This document shows, piece after piece, positions 1-10,397 of a stretch of 64,000 nt of DNA (position 1 is the stretch's first letter; each line of letters begins with the position of its first letter). Position numbers and translations under genes: made by a program. The DNA lies in NCBI GenBank assembly GCA_021730635.1, contig JAJNNC010000008.1:248001-312000 (forward strand), in the 5' to 3' direction. Under the pieces are notes generated by a model that worked only from the letters and a program-made list of their open reading frames with translations, was not told the DNA's origin and did not search any database. This DNA comes from Catalimonadaceae bacterium JC749 (lineage in GTDB: Bacteria > Bacteroidota > Bacteroidia > Cytophagales > Cyclobacteriaceae).

Positions 1-463
1 TTCTATGAACAATCCAGGTATTAAACTCTTTAGTTCTTTTAATCCTTAGAGACCAAATTAATATTGGCGCTACAGTAAGTTTATTATCTGCTTGGTCCCT
101 ACGAATAAGAAGAGGATATCCAAAGCCAAATGTATTAATTCCCTTTTCAGATTCTATTGCTTCTGTTTGATTAATCAAGTTTTCAAGGGATTTACTTATT
201 TGGACTAATTGGGCTTGGTCTTCTTCAAAAAGAAGATTTAAATCTGGGACCTTATCTTTCCAGCTTATTTTGAATTTTAAAGGCAATTCTGTAAACAGAG
301 AATTTATAAAATTTGTAGGAAGGTTCTTATCTATAAAAGAAAGTCTACTGAGGTCAAATTTATATCTAGAACGAGCTGGAATAGCGTTTAGATGGACTCC
401 TCTTCGATTGCCTACCTTTAGACGATTTTGTAGTTCTAATAAAAGCCTTTCAGTGAGTTCCAT
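1..463 (-). CDS. N-terminal part of a large helicase-like (AAA/DUF4011-type) protein, cut by window edge
   Basis: An open frame reads on the minus strand from an ATG at 463 to the window edge without a stop (154 codons). The encoded start, with a short helix followed by NRLKVGNRRGVHLNAIPARS and later SWKDKVPDLNLLFEEDQ, reads like the N-terminus of long bacterial proteins that combine a DUF4011-like region with a superfamily I helicase. The helicase motifs themselves would lie outside the window, so function is inferred from recalled resemblance only. The coding signal is strong: conserved-looking protein, AT-rich but normal codon use, no internal stop. There is no clear Shine-Dalgarno sequence, as is common in Bacteroidota. 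The plus-strand frame over the same bases is a shadow. Confidence 0.6.
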   Translation of the reverse strand, partial: MELTERLLLELQNRLKVGNRRGVHLNAIPARSRYKFDLSRLSFIDKNLPTNFINSLFTELPLKFKISWKDKVPDLNLLFEEDQAQLVQISKSLENLINQTEAIESEKGINTFGFGYPLLIRRDQADNKLTVAPILIWSLRIKRTKEFNTWIVHR

Positions 464-940
464 TTTCAATTTAGCGAAAGCCACTATCGATTTTTAAATG
501 CAGAAGCGTTATTTCACACTACCATTTGCTTGTGCATGATTGCAAAACACCTATTAAAACTTGAGGTAATACAGAGTTGATCGGATAGGTCTTAAAAAGG
601 GACCTTGCATTAACCTATTTTGCCTTTCATTACTACTTGCTTTATTTTGCAAAATAAGCTACCAGCCAATATAAAAAACTTTGTTACTTTTTCAAAGTAG
701 TATTTTAAGATTTAATAATACTTTTTTTACTAAACAGTATAAAGGCAGATTACGCCAGAATCTATACAGATTTTCGCCGTGGCTTAATACGCTATAACTT
801 ATAGAATATTATAAGGCATCCATTGTATCTTTGGATAGATATCCCTCTCTGAGAATGAGCTAGAATGGTCAACATTACCACAATTTATTGTTTTGAGATT
901 GTGGATACCACCAAATTTCCTCTACATATCAGGGTGTAGG
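464..940. other. Intergenic, no gene seen
   Basis: AT-rich spacer between the start of the helicase-like gene and the end of the ATPase gene. I see no open frame with protein-like composition, no RNA gene and no strong hairpin. Confidence 0.5.
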
Positions 941-2080
<1,140 letters not shown>

Positions 2081-3104
2081 TTATCATAATTAAATCTGGA
2101 ATTGAAGATAAGAATCTGGGATCTAATTCGCAATAAATCATAATTATTTGCGATTCGCCTCTTAAAACATTGTACTTTAATAACTATCTAATTAAGATCC
2201 TCCGCATATAGGTGCTTATATTGAGCACCAAATTATTGTACTCAGCAATAACCTGATGCATTGCTAACAATTTCTTTATGAATCTCTTAACATCGAACAA
2301 AGGATTCGTAAGAAATATACTTTACCTTGATATTTACAACCAATCCTTATTTAGGAATGAATAATTTTCTAAGATAGGGGTATTTTACCACTCATATCAA
2401 ATTGAGCAAAATAGCATGGGATTGAATATCCAGAATTTTCTTTCAGACAAATCCATTCTTCAAATAACCTAACTTCTTAGACCGACATTTATCCTCTTTT
2501 GCTTCAGCAGTTTATTTTTTTTCTATAAGTATAAGTAGTTCTTTGTATCAATTTATTTCTCTATTTCCCAGATTTTTCTTATCAGTTCATAAATTTAATT
2601 TTACTTATTCATGGAGAAGAAATTGCGAGGAGCCTCTGTTGACAAGCATATTTGAAACCACCTTAAATTGATCCACTATTTTCGATTTTGTACGTATTTT
2701 TTGAGTATTTTATACCTTAATATATACTCCTGTCGGATGTGCCTTTAAGAGTACTTTTTAGAGAGGTTTAATTTTAGCTTTTTATGATGGATGTAGAGTT
2801 CAATTTCTTGTATTCTTTTCCAACTCCCAATCTGTATTTAGAGTAAAAGTCTCCAGATAATTCTTGGACTGACTGTTATACTATAAAGCTTGAATCGAAC
2901 TCCAGTCCAATAAGGGCCTATTTGCATTAAATAATAAAAGGAAAGAAATATACTGGAAGAAGCTCGGAGTTGATAATTAGATATGCTTTAAAGTTAGGAG
3001 GAGCTCATCTAATTTTTTATACTTAGATGTATAGTGAGGTTTAACAACATCCCTTATGTGATAGGTTGTGTAGTTTAACAATGTTAAAACAAAAAATTGG
3101 AAGC
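2081..3104. other. 1 kb AT-rich intergenic region, no gene seen
   Basis: Very AT-rich stretch with stops in all frames. No protein remnant, RNA gene or long repeat recognised. It separates the ATPase gene from the replication-protein cluster and may be decayed DNA at the edge of a mobile element. Confidence 0.5.
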
Positions 3105-4085
3105 TTAATATATATCCTCTGCCTGCCTGATTCTCCAGCTTTTCAAATCATGTTCTATTTCATCAATATCACCTCCTCCTAAGGCAACTACTTCTTTAAT
3201 TACAAAGTAAAGATCATCGAGTAGTTGGTGATAATCGCCAATATCAATTTTTTTTCCCTGATCACTTAGCTGTTTTAAGTAAAGTATTTCTGGCAAGAGC
3301 AGGTTATGTATAGAAACATATTTTTCTTGTTCCAAAGAGCTAAGCCATTCATTGAAAAGTTTGCTATTTGTTTTGCACATACTCCGGATTACCTTCTCGT
3401 AGTACTCAACACACCTTAGATAAAACTCTGGGTCAAAGAGAGAGGTGGCATCATTTTCAAATTTTATAGTTTTCTTAATTGTTTGGCTCACCCTGTTTTT
3501 TAATCTAAGTTCAATCCTAAATGTTCCCTGACACTTCTCATCTTGATAGACCACTACAGCACGATTTGAACTTGAATACATTTTATTACCATTACGATAC
3601 TGTATACTGTACTGCATTTTAGCAGGCGCTTTAAAAAGTTGCGTATATCTTTCAACTGCATATTCCATAGGCATGTTGGCAGTGATATCCAGTCTACTGA
3701 ACTTGAATGATGCTACAGGAATATCAATTACATGAGCAATGGTTTCAATAGCATATCTCGTCTCATAGATTCCTGCCAAATAATAATTACCCTCATTAAA
3801 GAACTTGGCAGGTTCAAAGGATATAGTAGTCACATTAGGTTTAAACTTAAATCTGATTTTATTGTCTTTACATAGGCGGATGTAAAAGTCTGTGATATAG
3901 CCTCCTTCCTTCTTTTTTACCTTATACCTAATTCCTTTTTCAAGTAAACTTGCTCTAATGTGCTGGAACTGATTTTCATGCACCCACAGACGTATTGTAT
4001 CATATCCAATTTTATCTTTAAATAAAGGAGTAAAATCTTCTGCAAGGTGTATTTTTTGCAATAGCTCTTTTTTGTCAAGAGGCAT
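3105..4085 (-). CDS. Putative phage/plasmid replication initiator (Rep/gene II-like)
   Basis: 326 residues. The middle of the protein carries FKFSRLDIT (near residue 140) followed by a segment containing NRAVVVYQDE and FRIELRLK (near 185-205). This order, an SRxDI strand and then YxxxE..RxELR, resembles rolling-circle initiators of filamentous phages and small plasmids (gene II/X or Rep_trans type), which nick the origin to start replication. I cannot point to the catalytic tyrosine with certainty. It is last in a minus-strand cluster, and its start overlaps the preceding 105-residue gene by 11 bp, so the two are probably co-translated. Alternative: an unknown accessory protein. Confidence 0.5.
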   Translation of the reverse strand: MPLDKKELLQKIHLAEDFTPLFKDKIGYDTIRLWVHENQFQHIRASLLEKGIRYKVKKKEGGYITDFYIRLCKDNKIRFKFKPNVTTISFEPAKFFNEGNYYLAGIYETRYAIETIAHVIDIPVASFKFSRLDITANMPMEYAVERYTQLFKAPAKMQYSIQYRNGNKMYSSSNRAVVVYQDEKCQGTFRIELRLKNRVSQTIKKTIKFENDATSLFDPEFYLRCVEYYEKVIRSMCKTNSKLFNEWLSSLEQEKYVSIHNLLLPEILYLKQLSDQGKKIDIGDYHQLLDDLYFVIKEVVALGGGDIDEIEHDLKSWRIRQAEDIY

Positions 4086-4392
4086 TCAATACCCCCTTTC
4101 CTTCTAACGGTGAGCATAATTGAAACAGCTTCTCTTTTGCCTGCTCAAGGGTTCTGTATGTGTATCCTAAATACCCCCATTTTGAGCTTTGTGGCATGGT
4201 TTCATAAGGAGCAATGAATTTTCCCTTGAATTTATAACCACCCCTTACCTGTATTTGAATAACTTCATAGGAGATAGGGTTTATACTATCTGGATAATAC
4301 TGACCGTAAATAGCATAGGATTGATTACGCATGATTTTTCTATAGACAAAGCCATTCTTTTTGACTATGTCTGATAATTGTTTTATAGTCAT
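4075..4392 (-). CDS. Small hypothetical protein of the replication cluster
   Basis: 105 residues, no recognised domain. It is basic and beta-rich in appearance (VIQIQVRGGYKFKGKF). It overlaps the downstream replication-initiator-like gene by 11 bp, which suggests coupled translation and a related role. In small replicons the neighbour of Rep is often a DNA-binding or accessory protein; that is inference only. Confidence 0.6.
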   Translation of the reverse strand: MTIKQLSDIVKKNGFVYRKIMRNQSYAIYGQYYPDSINPISYEVIQIQVRGGYKFKGKFIAPYETMPQSSKWGYLGYTYRTLEQAKEKLFQLCSPLEGKGVLNAS

Positions 4393-4491
4393 GTTTTAAA
4401 TTAATTTATAGAGTTAAATTGACCTATGGGGTAAATACAAAGGAATTTAGGCTAGGTCAGAGGGTATAAGAAGCTGATGCTAATAAGGATT

Positions 4492-4692
4492 TTAGTTGAT
4501 AGAAAAATTTTGCGGAATTATCAGCGTGTGCTCAGCAAACCAGCCTTCGTCCTCCCATTCTTCTGCGACTTTAATTTCACCGTCTCTTAATTCTAGAAAA
4601 CACTCGCAGATTAAAAAAACTAACACTACAGGCTCGCTTAAACCAGATTCAGCAGCAAGTCTCCTTAAGGTATAAATTTCTTTTGTTTTCAT
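4492..4692 (-). CDS. Small hypothetical protein
   Basis: 66 residues from the ATG at 4692 (MKTKEIYTLRRLAAESG); an upstream GTG at 4728 would overlap the preceding gene. Acidic C-terminal half (EEWEDEGWF). The LRRLAAESGLSEPVV segment could be a helix-turn-helix, but the protein is too short to be sure. It sits between the HTH gene and the replication genes on the same strand. Confidence 0.5.
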   Translation of the reverse strand: MKTKEIYTLRRLAAESGLSEPVVLVFLICECFLELRDGEIKVAEEWEDEGWFAEHTLIIPQNFSIN

Positions 4693-4720
4693 ACTTTTTA
4701 ACTTCAGGGTTAGAAAATAA

Positions 4721-4915
4721 TTATGCACTAAGTCGGGTGTTAGTAAGTAACGCTAAAACATCTTCAATGTAGAAGTAGGGTTTATCCCTGAGGTATACTT
4801 TGCGGAGCTTATTTTCTTTCATCAGTGACTCTAGAAAATAGCGGGAACAATCTAGCTCTTTCATGAGCTGTTGCTGAGAGATGATGGGGAGCCGTTGTTC
4901 TGAATTTTGCATCAT
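4721..4915 (-). CDS. Small helix-turn-helix (excisionase-like) protein
   Basis: 64 residues. ISQQQLMKELDCSRYFLESL followed by KVYLRDKPYFYIEDVLALL is the layout of winged-helix DNA-binding proteins of the excisionase/HTH_17 type: the helix-turn-helix that reads a promoter or attachment site, then a short hairpin. Such proteins are usual next to Rep genes and integrases in Bacteroidota mobile elements and control excision or Rep expression. First of the four short minus-strand genes ending with the initiator-like gene. Confidence 0.6.
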   Translation of the reverse strand: MMQNSEQRLPIISQQQLMKELDCSRYFLESLMKENKLRKVYLRDKPYFYIEDVLALLTNTRLSA

Positions 4916-5047
4916 AATTATTTAAAGTTTGATTAGAAATAATTTATGATACAAAGTAAAGCGGTAAGGATATTAATTCTAATTAAAATGATCGGATTGA
5001 TTAGGTTCTATTTTCAGCAGGTAAAATCTTCGATAAAATCGTTTGTT

Positions 5048-5893
5048 TTATAATTTTCCCCGTATTAGATCATACAAGCCATTTCTGTAATCGAACTCAT
5101 TAAATCCATTTTTAGGTGTCTTAAGGGTCCCTATTTTAATACCCTTCCTCATCAATACTTCAGCAACAAGTGCCAAAATATCTCTTTCCTTATCAATGGG
5201 GGTGTATTTTTGGATTAGCCTTTTTAACTCATTGCCGTGTGACCTTAAAAGTTCATGATCATTATTCTTTTCTCTTGAGTTAAGAAGAGGGATTAATTCT
5301 GCCTCGAAATATAGATTGTAAAGGCCATGAATAATTTTATTAACAAGAATAGGATCTACTGTTTCAAATTTTCCTCTTGAAGGGAAATTTGTGGTTAATT
5401 TTATTTTAAAATTGTCTTGAGGGTTATTTTGATTGGTATGTATAATTTTATGCCCTTTTCTTAGGGCGGTAAAAAATTCTTTTGTATAGCCACAGGAGTC
5501 AAGAAAGTTAAATAATTTTTTTACTTCTCTGTAATATTTATGTTGTTTTTGCGAATAATCTAGATAAGGTTTAGTTAATGATAAATCGAGGATATAAATA
5601 CAAAATGCATTAATTACATTGGAAGAAATTCTCTTATCATATTTCTCTATTAAATCACTGATTTCTTGGTAGGTTTTAAGGCAAATTTTGTATTCTGCTA
5701 CTATTTCTTCTTGCCCCTCTTGACCTGTTTCTAGTAAGCATATTCTTTGAAAACCTAGTTCTGATTTTCCACATTCATTCCATAACAAATATTCAAAATC
5801 TGGCTTAAAAAAATGGTCATTAAGTAGGTGTTTGATAAAATCTTGCGGTTTCTTTTTTTTCATTAGAACTGAGCGTTTCATATCTTCAAACAT
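5048..5893 (-). CDS. Hypothetical protein, alpha-helical, in mobile-element cluster
   Basis: 281 residues from the ATG at 5893; the frame is also open from a TTG at 5905. No recognised domain. It is rich in K, E, N and aromatic residues and largely helical. Composition and size recall the RteC-like regulators found in Bacteroidota mobile elements, but I see no diagnostic motif. It lies upstream of, and on the same strand as, the HTH and replication genes and is divergent from the AbiJ-like gene at 6125. Confidence 0.55.
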   Translation of the reverse strand: MFEDMKRSVLMKKKKPQDFIKHLLNDHFFKPDFEYLLWNECGKSELGFQRICLLETGQEGQEEIVAEYKICLKTYQEISDLIEKYDKRISSNVINAFCIYILDLSLTKPYLDYSQKQHKYYREVKKLFNFLDSCGYTKEFFTALRKGHKIIHTNQNNPQDNFKIKLTTNFPSRGKFETVDPILVNKIIHGLYNLYFEAELIPLLNSREKNNDHELLRSHGNELKRLIQKYTPIDKERDILALVAEVLMRKGIKIGTLKTPKNGFNEFDYRNGLYDLIRGKL

Positions 5894-6124
5894 TTTACAT
5901 ACCAAAATATCGCATCATCTTGAATTTGGAAGTATTTGATGTGTAGCATATATTTTATTATGCGGATTTCTACTGTCTATAATATATTTTTGATGCTAGC
6001 ACAACAGATAGGATGAACCTCATTGTACATTTAAGATTCATCTTGAGTTACAAAATAAGTTGATACATAAATAGATAAGTTGACTTATCAGATGAGGTAA
6101 AAACAAAATTTAACAGTCACTATT

Positions 6125-7066
6125 ATGGCTATACATAATATCTTTTCAAAAAGGCAAAAAAGGCTCCGAGGCGAAAAATCAGAAGTTTATATATATGATG
6201 AAATACCTCAATCATTACGAGTTCAGATAATCCATATTATTAAAGATGGGATAGGGTTCCCTTGGTATATCAATTACACTAATACCTATAGTCCCTCAAT
6301 AGGCATTTATAAAAAAATTAGAGATGTTTTACGTAGAGAATATGGAGTACTAACTTTAACAGAAGTTGATTTTGATTCTGAGTATGACCAGGAAATTTTT
6401 GATTTCTTCTTTAAGGAAAAAGATATATATAAAATATTAGATGTTGTAGAAATTGCATTTAAAACCATAGATGAAGATATCAGAAATGATCCAGATTATA
6501 TATCTGATGCAGTGCCAAATCAGAGTCCTGACGAATCAATAAAAGAACTTAATGATCGCTTTAAAGAACATGGAATTGGATTTCAATATGAGTCAGGCGA
6601 ATTAATAAGAGTAGACTCTTCATTCATTCATTCGGAGGTTGTAAAGCCTACCTTAGAGTTACTTTGTAATAGTAAGTTTAAAGGTGCGAATGAGGAGTAC
6701 TTAAAAGCTCATGAGCATTATAGGCATGGTCGGAATAAAGAGTGCTTGGCTGAATGTCTAAAAGCATTTGAAAGCACAATGAAAATTATTTGTATAGAAA
6801 AGGAATGGACATACAATTCTTATGATACCTCCAAGAAACTAATTCAAATATGCCTTGATAATAATCTTATTCCTAAATATTTACAGAATCAAATTACCTC
6901 TTTAAGAAACTTATTAGAAACAGGAGTTCCTACCATTAGGAATAAGTTGGGCGGCCATGGTCAGGGTCAAAATATAACTACAGCAAATAGCGAGATAACC
7001 AGGTATGCTTTGAATCTAACTGGAGCAAATATAATTTTTTTAGTTAAAATAAGTGGGATTCAATAA
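6125..7066 (+). CDS. AbiJ-like abortive-infection protein (STM4504/CBY_0614-type)
   Basis: 313 residues. The N-terminus (FSKRQKRLRGE, then IYDEIPQSLRVQIIHI) matches the recalled AbiJ N-terminal domain 4 start. The C-terminal third has a helical segment ending in IRNKLGGHGQG, a signature of this family and similar to HEPN-like RNase motifs. Family members are linked to phage resistance by abortive infection, so an anti-phage role is likely but not shown. It is the only plus-strand gene inside the integrase-bearing region and has its own 230-bp upstream region. The AT-rich codon use matches its mobile neighbours. Confidence 0.75.
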   Translation: MAIHNIFSKRQKRLRGEKSEVYIYDEIPQSLRVQIIHIIKDGIGFPWYINYTNTYSPSIGIYKKIRDVLRREYGVLTLTEVDFDSEYDQEIFDFFFKEKDIYKILDVVEIAFKTIDEDIRNDPDYISDAVPNQSPDESIKELNDRFKEHGIGFQYESGELIRVDSSFIHSEVVKPTLELLCNSKFKGANEEYLKAHEHYRHGRNKECLAECLKAFESTMKIICIEKEWTYNSYDTSKKLIQICLDNNLIPKYLQNQITSLRNLLETGVPTIRNKLGGHGQGQNITTANSEITRYALNLTGANIIFLVKISGIQ

Positions 7067-7076
7067 TATATAAAAA

Positions 7077-7526
7077 TTATGACCATACTATTTTGGCTTC
7101 GTAGTTTTTGTTATTTAAGAGGCGGTATAAAATACGTCCACCATATCTGTATATGAGTGCCTCAAAAAGTATATACCTCCCTTTTAATCCCTCACCATAT
7201 ACCAATGCTTGTGCTACAAAATCAGGAGCATAAACAGCAGAACTCGGAGGCACTTCTGTTGGTGAGGTAAAGTCTCTCCCTTTAGCAGCGAAAAGCTCTG
7301 CTACATCTTCTGATATTTCTACAATTTGTTCTTCTCTATTTTGTAAAATTGAAGAAAAATCCGCATCTGTCAATTGTTCAAACTTCTTCATAATAAAGAA
7401 TAAATTACTGTATTCCTCGTAATAGTACGAATCTTCAGGCTTAAAGACAACAAATATTCTTTTCAGATCACTCCTGAAAAGCTTGCAACTTGGAAAATTC
7501 TCACTATTGAAAGCATAATTAGCCAA
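7077..7526 (-). CDS. Hypothetical protein
   Basis: 149 residues with no recognised domain. The frame opens with a TTG at 7526 (LANYAFNSENF); no in-frame ATG occurs until residue 46, so the start is uncertain. It ends 10 bp from the stop of the convergent AbiJ-like gene and lies 54 bp downstream of the integrase stop, so it may share the integrase transcript. Acidic and aromatic-rich. Confidence 0.5.
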   Translation of the reverse strand: MANYAFNSENFPSCKLFRSDLKRIFVVFKPEDSYYYEEYSNLFFIMKKFEQLTDADFSSILQNREEQIVEISEDVAELFAAKGRDFTSPTEVPPSSAVYAPDFVAQALVYGEGLKGRYILFEALIYRYGGRILYRLLNNKNYEAKIVWS

Positions 7527-7579
7527 GATATATTCTGGCAGTTGATCTTATTTTGTTTTAAAGTAAATTCATTTTTAAG

Positions 7580-8824
7580 CTAAGGACCGAATGCCCTTAT
7601 CATTTCTGACTTAATAGTATTTTGATCAGTACCGTAGTAGTGCTTTAGAATAACATTGACACTTTTTCCTGTTATTTCCGCTACGGTTTTAGCGGAGATG
7701 CCCTTTTGGGAACAATGGGTGATAAAAGTCTTTATGGCATCATGAGAGGAGATGACCTTATGTTTAGGAAAGCGGGAAATTACCTTTTGTCCCTTAACCC
7801 TTTTGAAGGTTTCAACTTCAGAGCTAATGCCTACAGCTCTAATGGCCTCCTTTAAATAGAGATTGTATTTACCTTCTGATTTCCGAGGTAACTCATAGTC
7901 GTACTTTTCCAGAATGGCTCTTGGTACCGGTGTAAGAGGAACATACATTCTCTTTCCTGTTTTATATGCCTGCATTTGTATGGCCCCATCGATAATATGG
8001 TGCTTTTTCAGGCGATTCAGATCACTGACGCGAAGACCAGTGTGGCACTGGAAAACAAATAAATCTCTTGCCCATTCCAGGCTAGGTTTTTTTGAGAAGT
8101 CAAATTGAAAGAGGGTTGCTAGCTCATCCTGGGTAAGAAATATCTTAATAGGGTCAGCATCTCTGTAAACTTTGAATTTCTTTACATCATTATGAATTTC
8201 CAAGCCTTTGTTGGCACACCAGTTCAGGAAGCTTTTTAGCGTTTTAATTTCCTTACCCACGGATGCATCTTGGAGACCGCATTGGTTGGAGAGGTAGCTT
8301 ACAAATTTATGGTAGAAGCTGATATCTATTTCTGCCAGTTCAATTCGTTTGATCTTTTTGTCTTCCTGATATCGTTTTAACTTATTCCAGGTTATTTTGA
8401 TAGCTCTAACAGTAGAATTTGTTTTATGCTGATGGGAGTAAGCAATAAATTTATTAAATAAGGTTAATGCATCTTGAGGCTGATTAATTGATTTATCCTT
8501 CTCTTCCTCTTTCTTATATTTGTAAATAGCTTTGACAAGCTTTATGGTTGGTTCCCTACCTTCCTTAATTATATCAGCTACAATATCTTCCAGACTGCTT
8601 TTAAAGGCATTGGCTAATTTATTCTTTTTATCTTTTCCAGTTCCCTTGATTGGATACCTTTGGTCTTTCTCCCCATTCCAATCACTATAAGGCACCCGTA
8701 CACCAGTAGAGAATAAGGAGCTCTTTTCAAGGTGTGTATACTTAAGGTAAACAGTGATAGTACCATCCTCCAGGATAATAGGTTTGCCTTTACTTCTTTT
8801 GACTACAAATTTGAAAGTTGCCAT
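7580..8824 (-). CDS. Tyrosine recombinase (phage-type integrase, Bacteroidota type)
   Basis: 414 residues. The N-terminus holds an arm-type beta domain (KRSKGKPIILEDGTITVYLK) and a SAM-like core-binding domain (about 110-210). The catalytic domain shows box I HTGLRVSDL, then SSHDAIKTF and a C-terminal KHYYGTD with the likely nucleophile tyrosine. Two usual catalytic residues differ: the H-x-x-R box reads H-D-A-I-K, and the G-H before the tyrosine reads G-K-S. This may be a subfamily trait or loss of activity. Such enzymes integrate mobile elements at chromosomal sites; this one is probably responsible for the accessory region to its left. Confidence 0.9.
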   Translation of the reverse strand: MATFKFVVKRSKGKPIILEDGTITVYLKYTHLEKSSLFSTGVRVPYSDWNGEKDQRYPIKGTGKDKKNKLANAFKSSLEDIVADIIKEGREPTIKLVKAIYKYKKEEEKDKSINQPQDALTLFNKFIAYSHQHKTNSTVRAIKITWNKLKRYQEDKKIKRIELAEIDISFYHKFVSYLSNQCGLQDASVGKEIKTLKSFLNWCANKGLEIHNDVKKFKVYRDADPIKIFLTQDELATLFQFDFSKKPSLEWARDLFVFQCHTGLRVSDLNRLKKHHIIDGAIQMQAYKTGKRMYVPLTPVPRAILEKYDYELPRKSEGKYNLYLKEAIRAVGISSEVETFKRVKGQKVISRFPKHKVISSHDAIKTFITHCSQKGISAKTVAEITGKSVNVILKHYYGTDQNTIKSEMIRAFGP

Positions 8825-9444
8825 AGTTCCACATTACTTTTGATTATAAAAGTCATGTAAAAGTAATGTGTTTTGATGTGATTCTTTGTATTTTGTAAGA
8901 AATAATATAAAAAAATCACCTTAAAAAATCATTTAAGAGTATTTAGTATTATTTAGTGGAAAAAGGGTTGAGTCCTGGCGAGACCACTAATCAAGCATTT
9001 CTAAGAAAAAGGAGTGGCTTTTTAAATCAATCTAATTCATATCAAGAAGAGATTCGGATACTCACCAGTACTTCTTTTCTGTCGCTTTAGGCTATTCACA
9101 TGAAAGCTCCATTCAGGTTCGTAGCATCAATACAGATACAAAATAAATGTGGTTCTTAGCGAACTATTAGGGCTGGAGCCATTTCAGAGATTCAGGGTCA
9201 TAGCGGTCCAGAAGTCTATCCTTACAAGAGAGTTTGTACTGTTATTCAAGGATATAAAAAATTGTCATGGTTCATTGTTAAATCCTTGTATTTCATAACT
9301 GGGGATGAAGGCCCTGCGTGGCGCAAAGCCAAACTATTAGCCAACCTCACACCATTATCATGCTGGTCCAGGATCTCACCAATAAACATTACATAATAGT
9401 GTAATGTCTATGCGTAGAAAAGAGTAATATATCAAACCCCAGTA
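8825..9444. other. Intergenic region beside the integrase; possible element end
   Basis: 620 bp without a convincing gene. It holds a short tRNA-3'-end-like string (see 8964-8990) and a weak hairpin near 9387-9405. The boundary between the accessory region and core DNA (sia genes) probably lies here. Confidence 0.45.
8964..8990 (+). other. Possible attachment-site remnant (tRNA 3'-end-like)
   Basis: The string GGGTTGAGTCCTGGCGAGAC, followed by CACTA, looks like the T-arm and 3' end of a tRNA, the usual target of integrases. The T-stem pairs poorly and no tRNA body lies upstream, so it is not a working tRNA. It sits 140 bp upstream of the integrase start, where an attachment site would be expected. 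I did not find the matching copy at the other end. Confidence 0.25.
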
Positions 9445-9840
9445 TCAATAAGGAATGAGATTGATTTTGATCTGCGTATCTTCAATAAAGTCTTCAGCCT
9501 CTTCCAACATATCTTCATCAGCATTGGAGTAGTACCAATTGATTTCTACCTCGCCTCCTTGATCTTCATATTGTTTTAAGAACTGCAGCAACTCCAGGAT
9601 ACCCTTAGAAGAACTCGTGTTGAAGTAAGTAAGCTTGAAATCAAAGCTGATAGGCCCTTGACTAGAGGCATAGGCCTGTAACCACTGCATCAGCTGATTG
9701 TAAAATTGCCAGGTGTTCTCCAGATAAGACTCCCCTTCCATCAGGCATTTGCCTGTTGTAGCATCAAAGAATACATGAGGAATAAAAAAACTACCTTTTT
9801 CTCCTGTTATTTCCAGATTTGCTAACCTTGTTGTTTCCAT
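9445..9840 (-). CDS. siaC: SiaC-family regulatory phosphoprotein (DUF1987)
   Basis: 131 residues, the full length of the DUF1987 family. Typical features are the early IPHVFFDATTGKCLMEGESYLEN segment (residues about 20-42), the strand FDFKLTYFNTSSSKGILELL with the conserved T/S region that is phosphorylated in Pseudomonas SiaC, and an acidic C-terminus. In Pseudomonas aeruginosa SiaC is switched by the kinase SiaB and the phosphatase SiaA and, when unphosphorylated, activates a diguanylate cyclase. Here it follows siaB by 4 bp and siaA-like by about 560 bp, all on the minus strand. No cyclase gene is adjacent. Confidence 0.85.
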   Translation of the reverse strand: METTRLANLEITGEKGSFFIPHVFFDATTGKCLMEGESYLENTWQFYNQLMQWLQAYASSQGPISFDFKLTYFNTSSSKGILELLQFLKQYEDQGGEVEINWYYSNADEDMLEEAEDFIEDTQIKINLIPY

Positions 9841-9844
9841 AAAC

Positions 9845-10372
9845 TCATTTATTAATATTGACTGCTAAGGTATAGAATGAATGTTCACTATCTATTTCGT
9901 ATACATGGATATCCAGCGGATTGTTAGCCAGTATAGCTACCTGCACCAATCCGAAGCCTGCTCCTTTACTATGCGCTCCCTGTGGCTGTATCCTCTGATG
10001 CCGCTTTAGCTTGCGTAACTCTTTTTTGTCGAGTGTATTGATGGTATGACAGCTGTTCTGTAGCACTGCTGTTTCTGTCTTTTTGACTGTGTTACCGCAG
10101 GTGAAAATGTAGTAATTGTCCATATCAATAATTTGCAGCATACCCACACTTTCCGTGCGGCCAGCGTATTGTATCTTCTCCACGGAGTAGAAGAGTATGT
10201 TTTGTACCAACTCTATAAAGATAGAGAATACTTTACGACTAGCTTTGGGATTGGCTGCCAGTTTATCTTGTATATCCTGGCTTATTTCTGCCATGACCAC
10301 AGGTGTGATCGGCCCTTTATAGGATATGATCACATTCTTGTCTAATTTATTGACTGTTCTAAATATAGCCAT
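9845..10372 (-). CDS. siaB: SiaB-family protein kinase (HATPase-like)
   Basis: 175 residues. The start (ISYKGPITPVVMAEI), the FSIFIELVQNILFYS helix with the N-box-like E..QN, and the C-terminal GAGFGLVQVAILA G-box are typical of the SiaB family, a GHKL-fold kinase that phosphorylates SiaC. It is cytoplasmic and forms part of a partner-switching system. It lies between the PP2C phosphatase gene (25 bp upstream) and siaC (4 bp downstream), so the three are probably one operon. Confidence 0.85.
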   Translation of the reverse strand: MAIFRTVNKLDKNVIISYKGPITPVVMAEISQDIQDKLAANPKASRKVFSIFIELVQNILFYSVEKIQYAGRTESVGMLQIIDMDNYYIFTCGNTVKKTETAVLQNSCHTINTLDKKELRKLKRHQRIQPQGAHSKGAGFGLVQVAILANNPLDIHVYEIDSEHSFYTLAVNINK

Positions 10373-10397
10373 CCTTACATTTATTCAATTTACTTTA

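Noticed and set aside
8964-8990. A tRNA gene
   Set aside because: Only a T-arm-like 3' end is present; the T-stem pairs poorly and no acceptor, D or anticodon arm lies upstream. Kept only as a weak attachment-site candidate.
9040-9330. Possible remnant of a second recombinase in the region beside the integrase
   Set aside because: A frame contains GHSGPEVYPYKR, vaguely like an integrase C-terminus, but no other motif supports it and several stops interrupt it.
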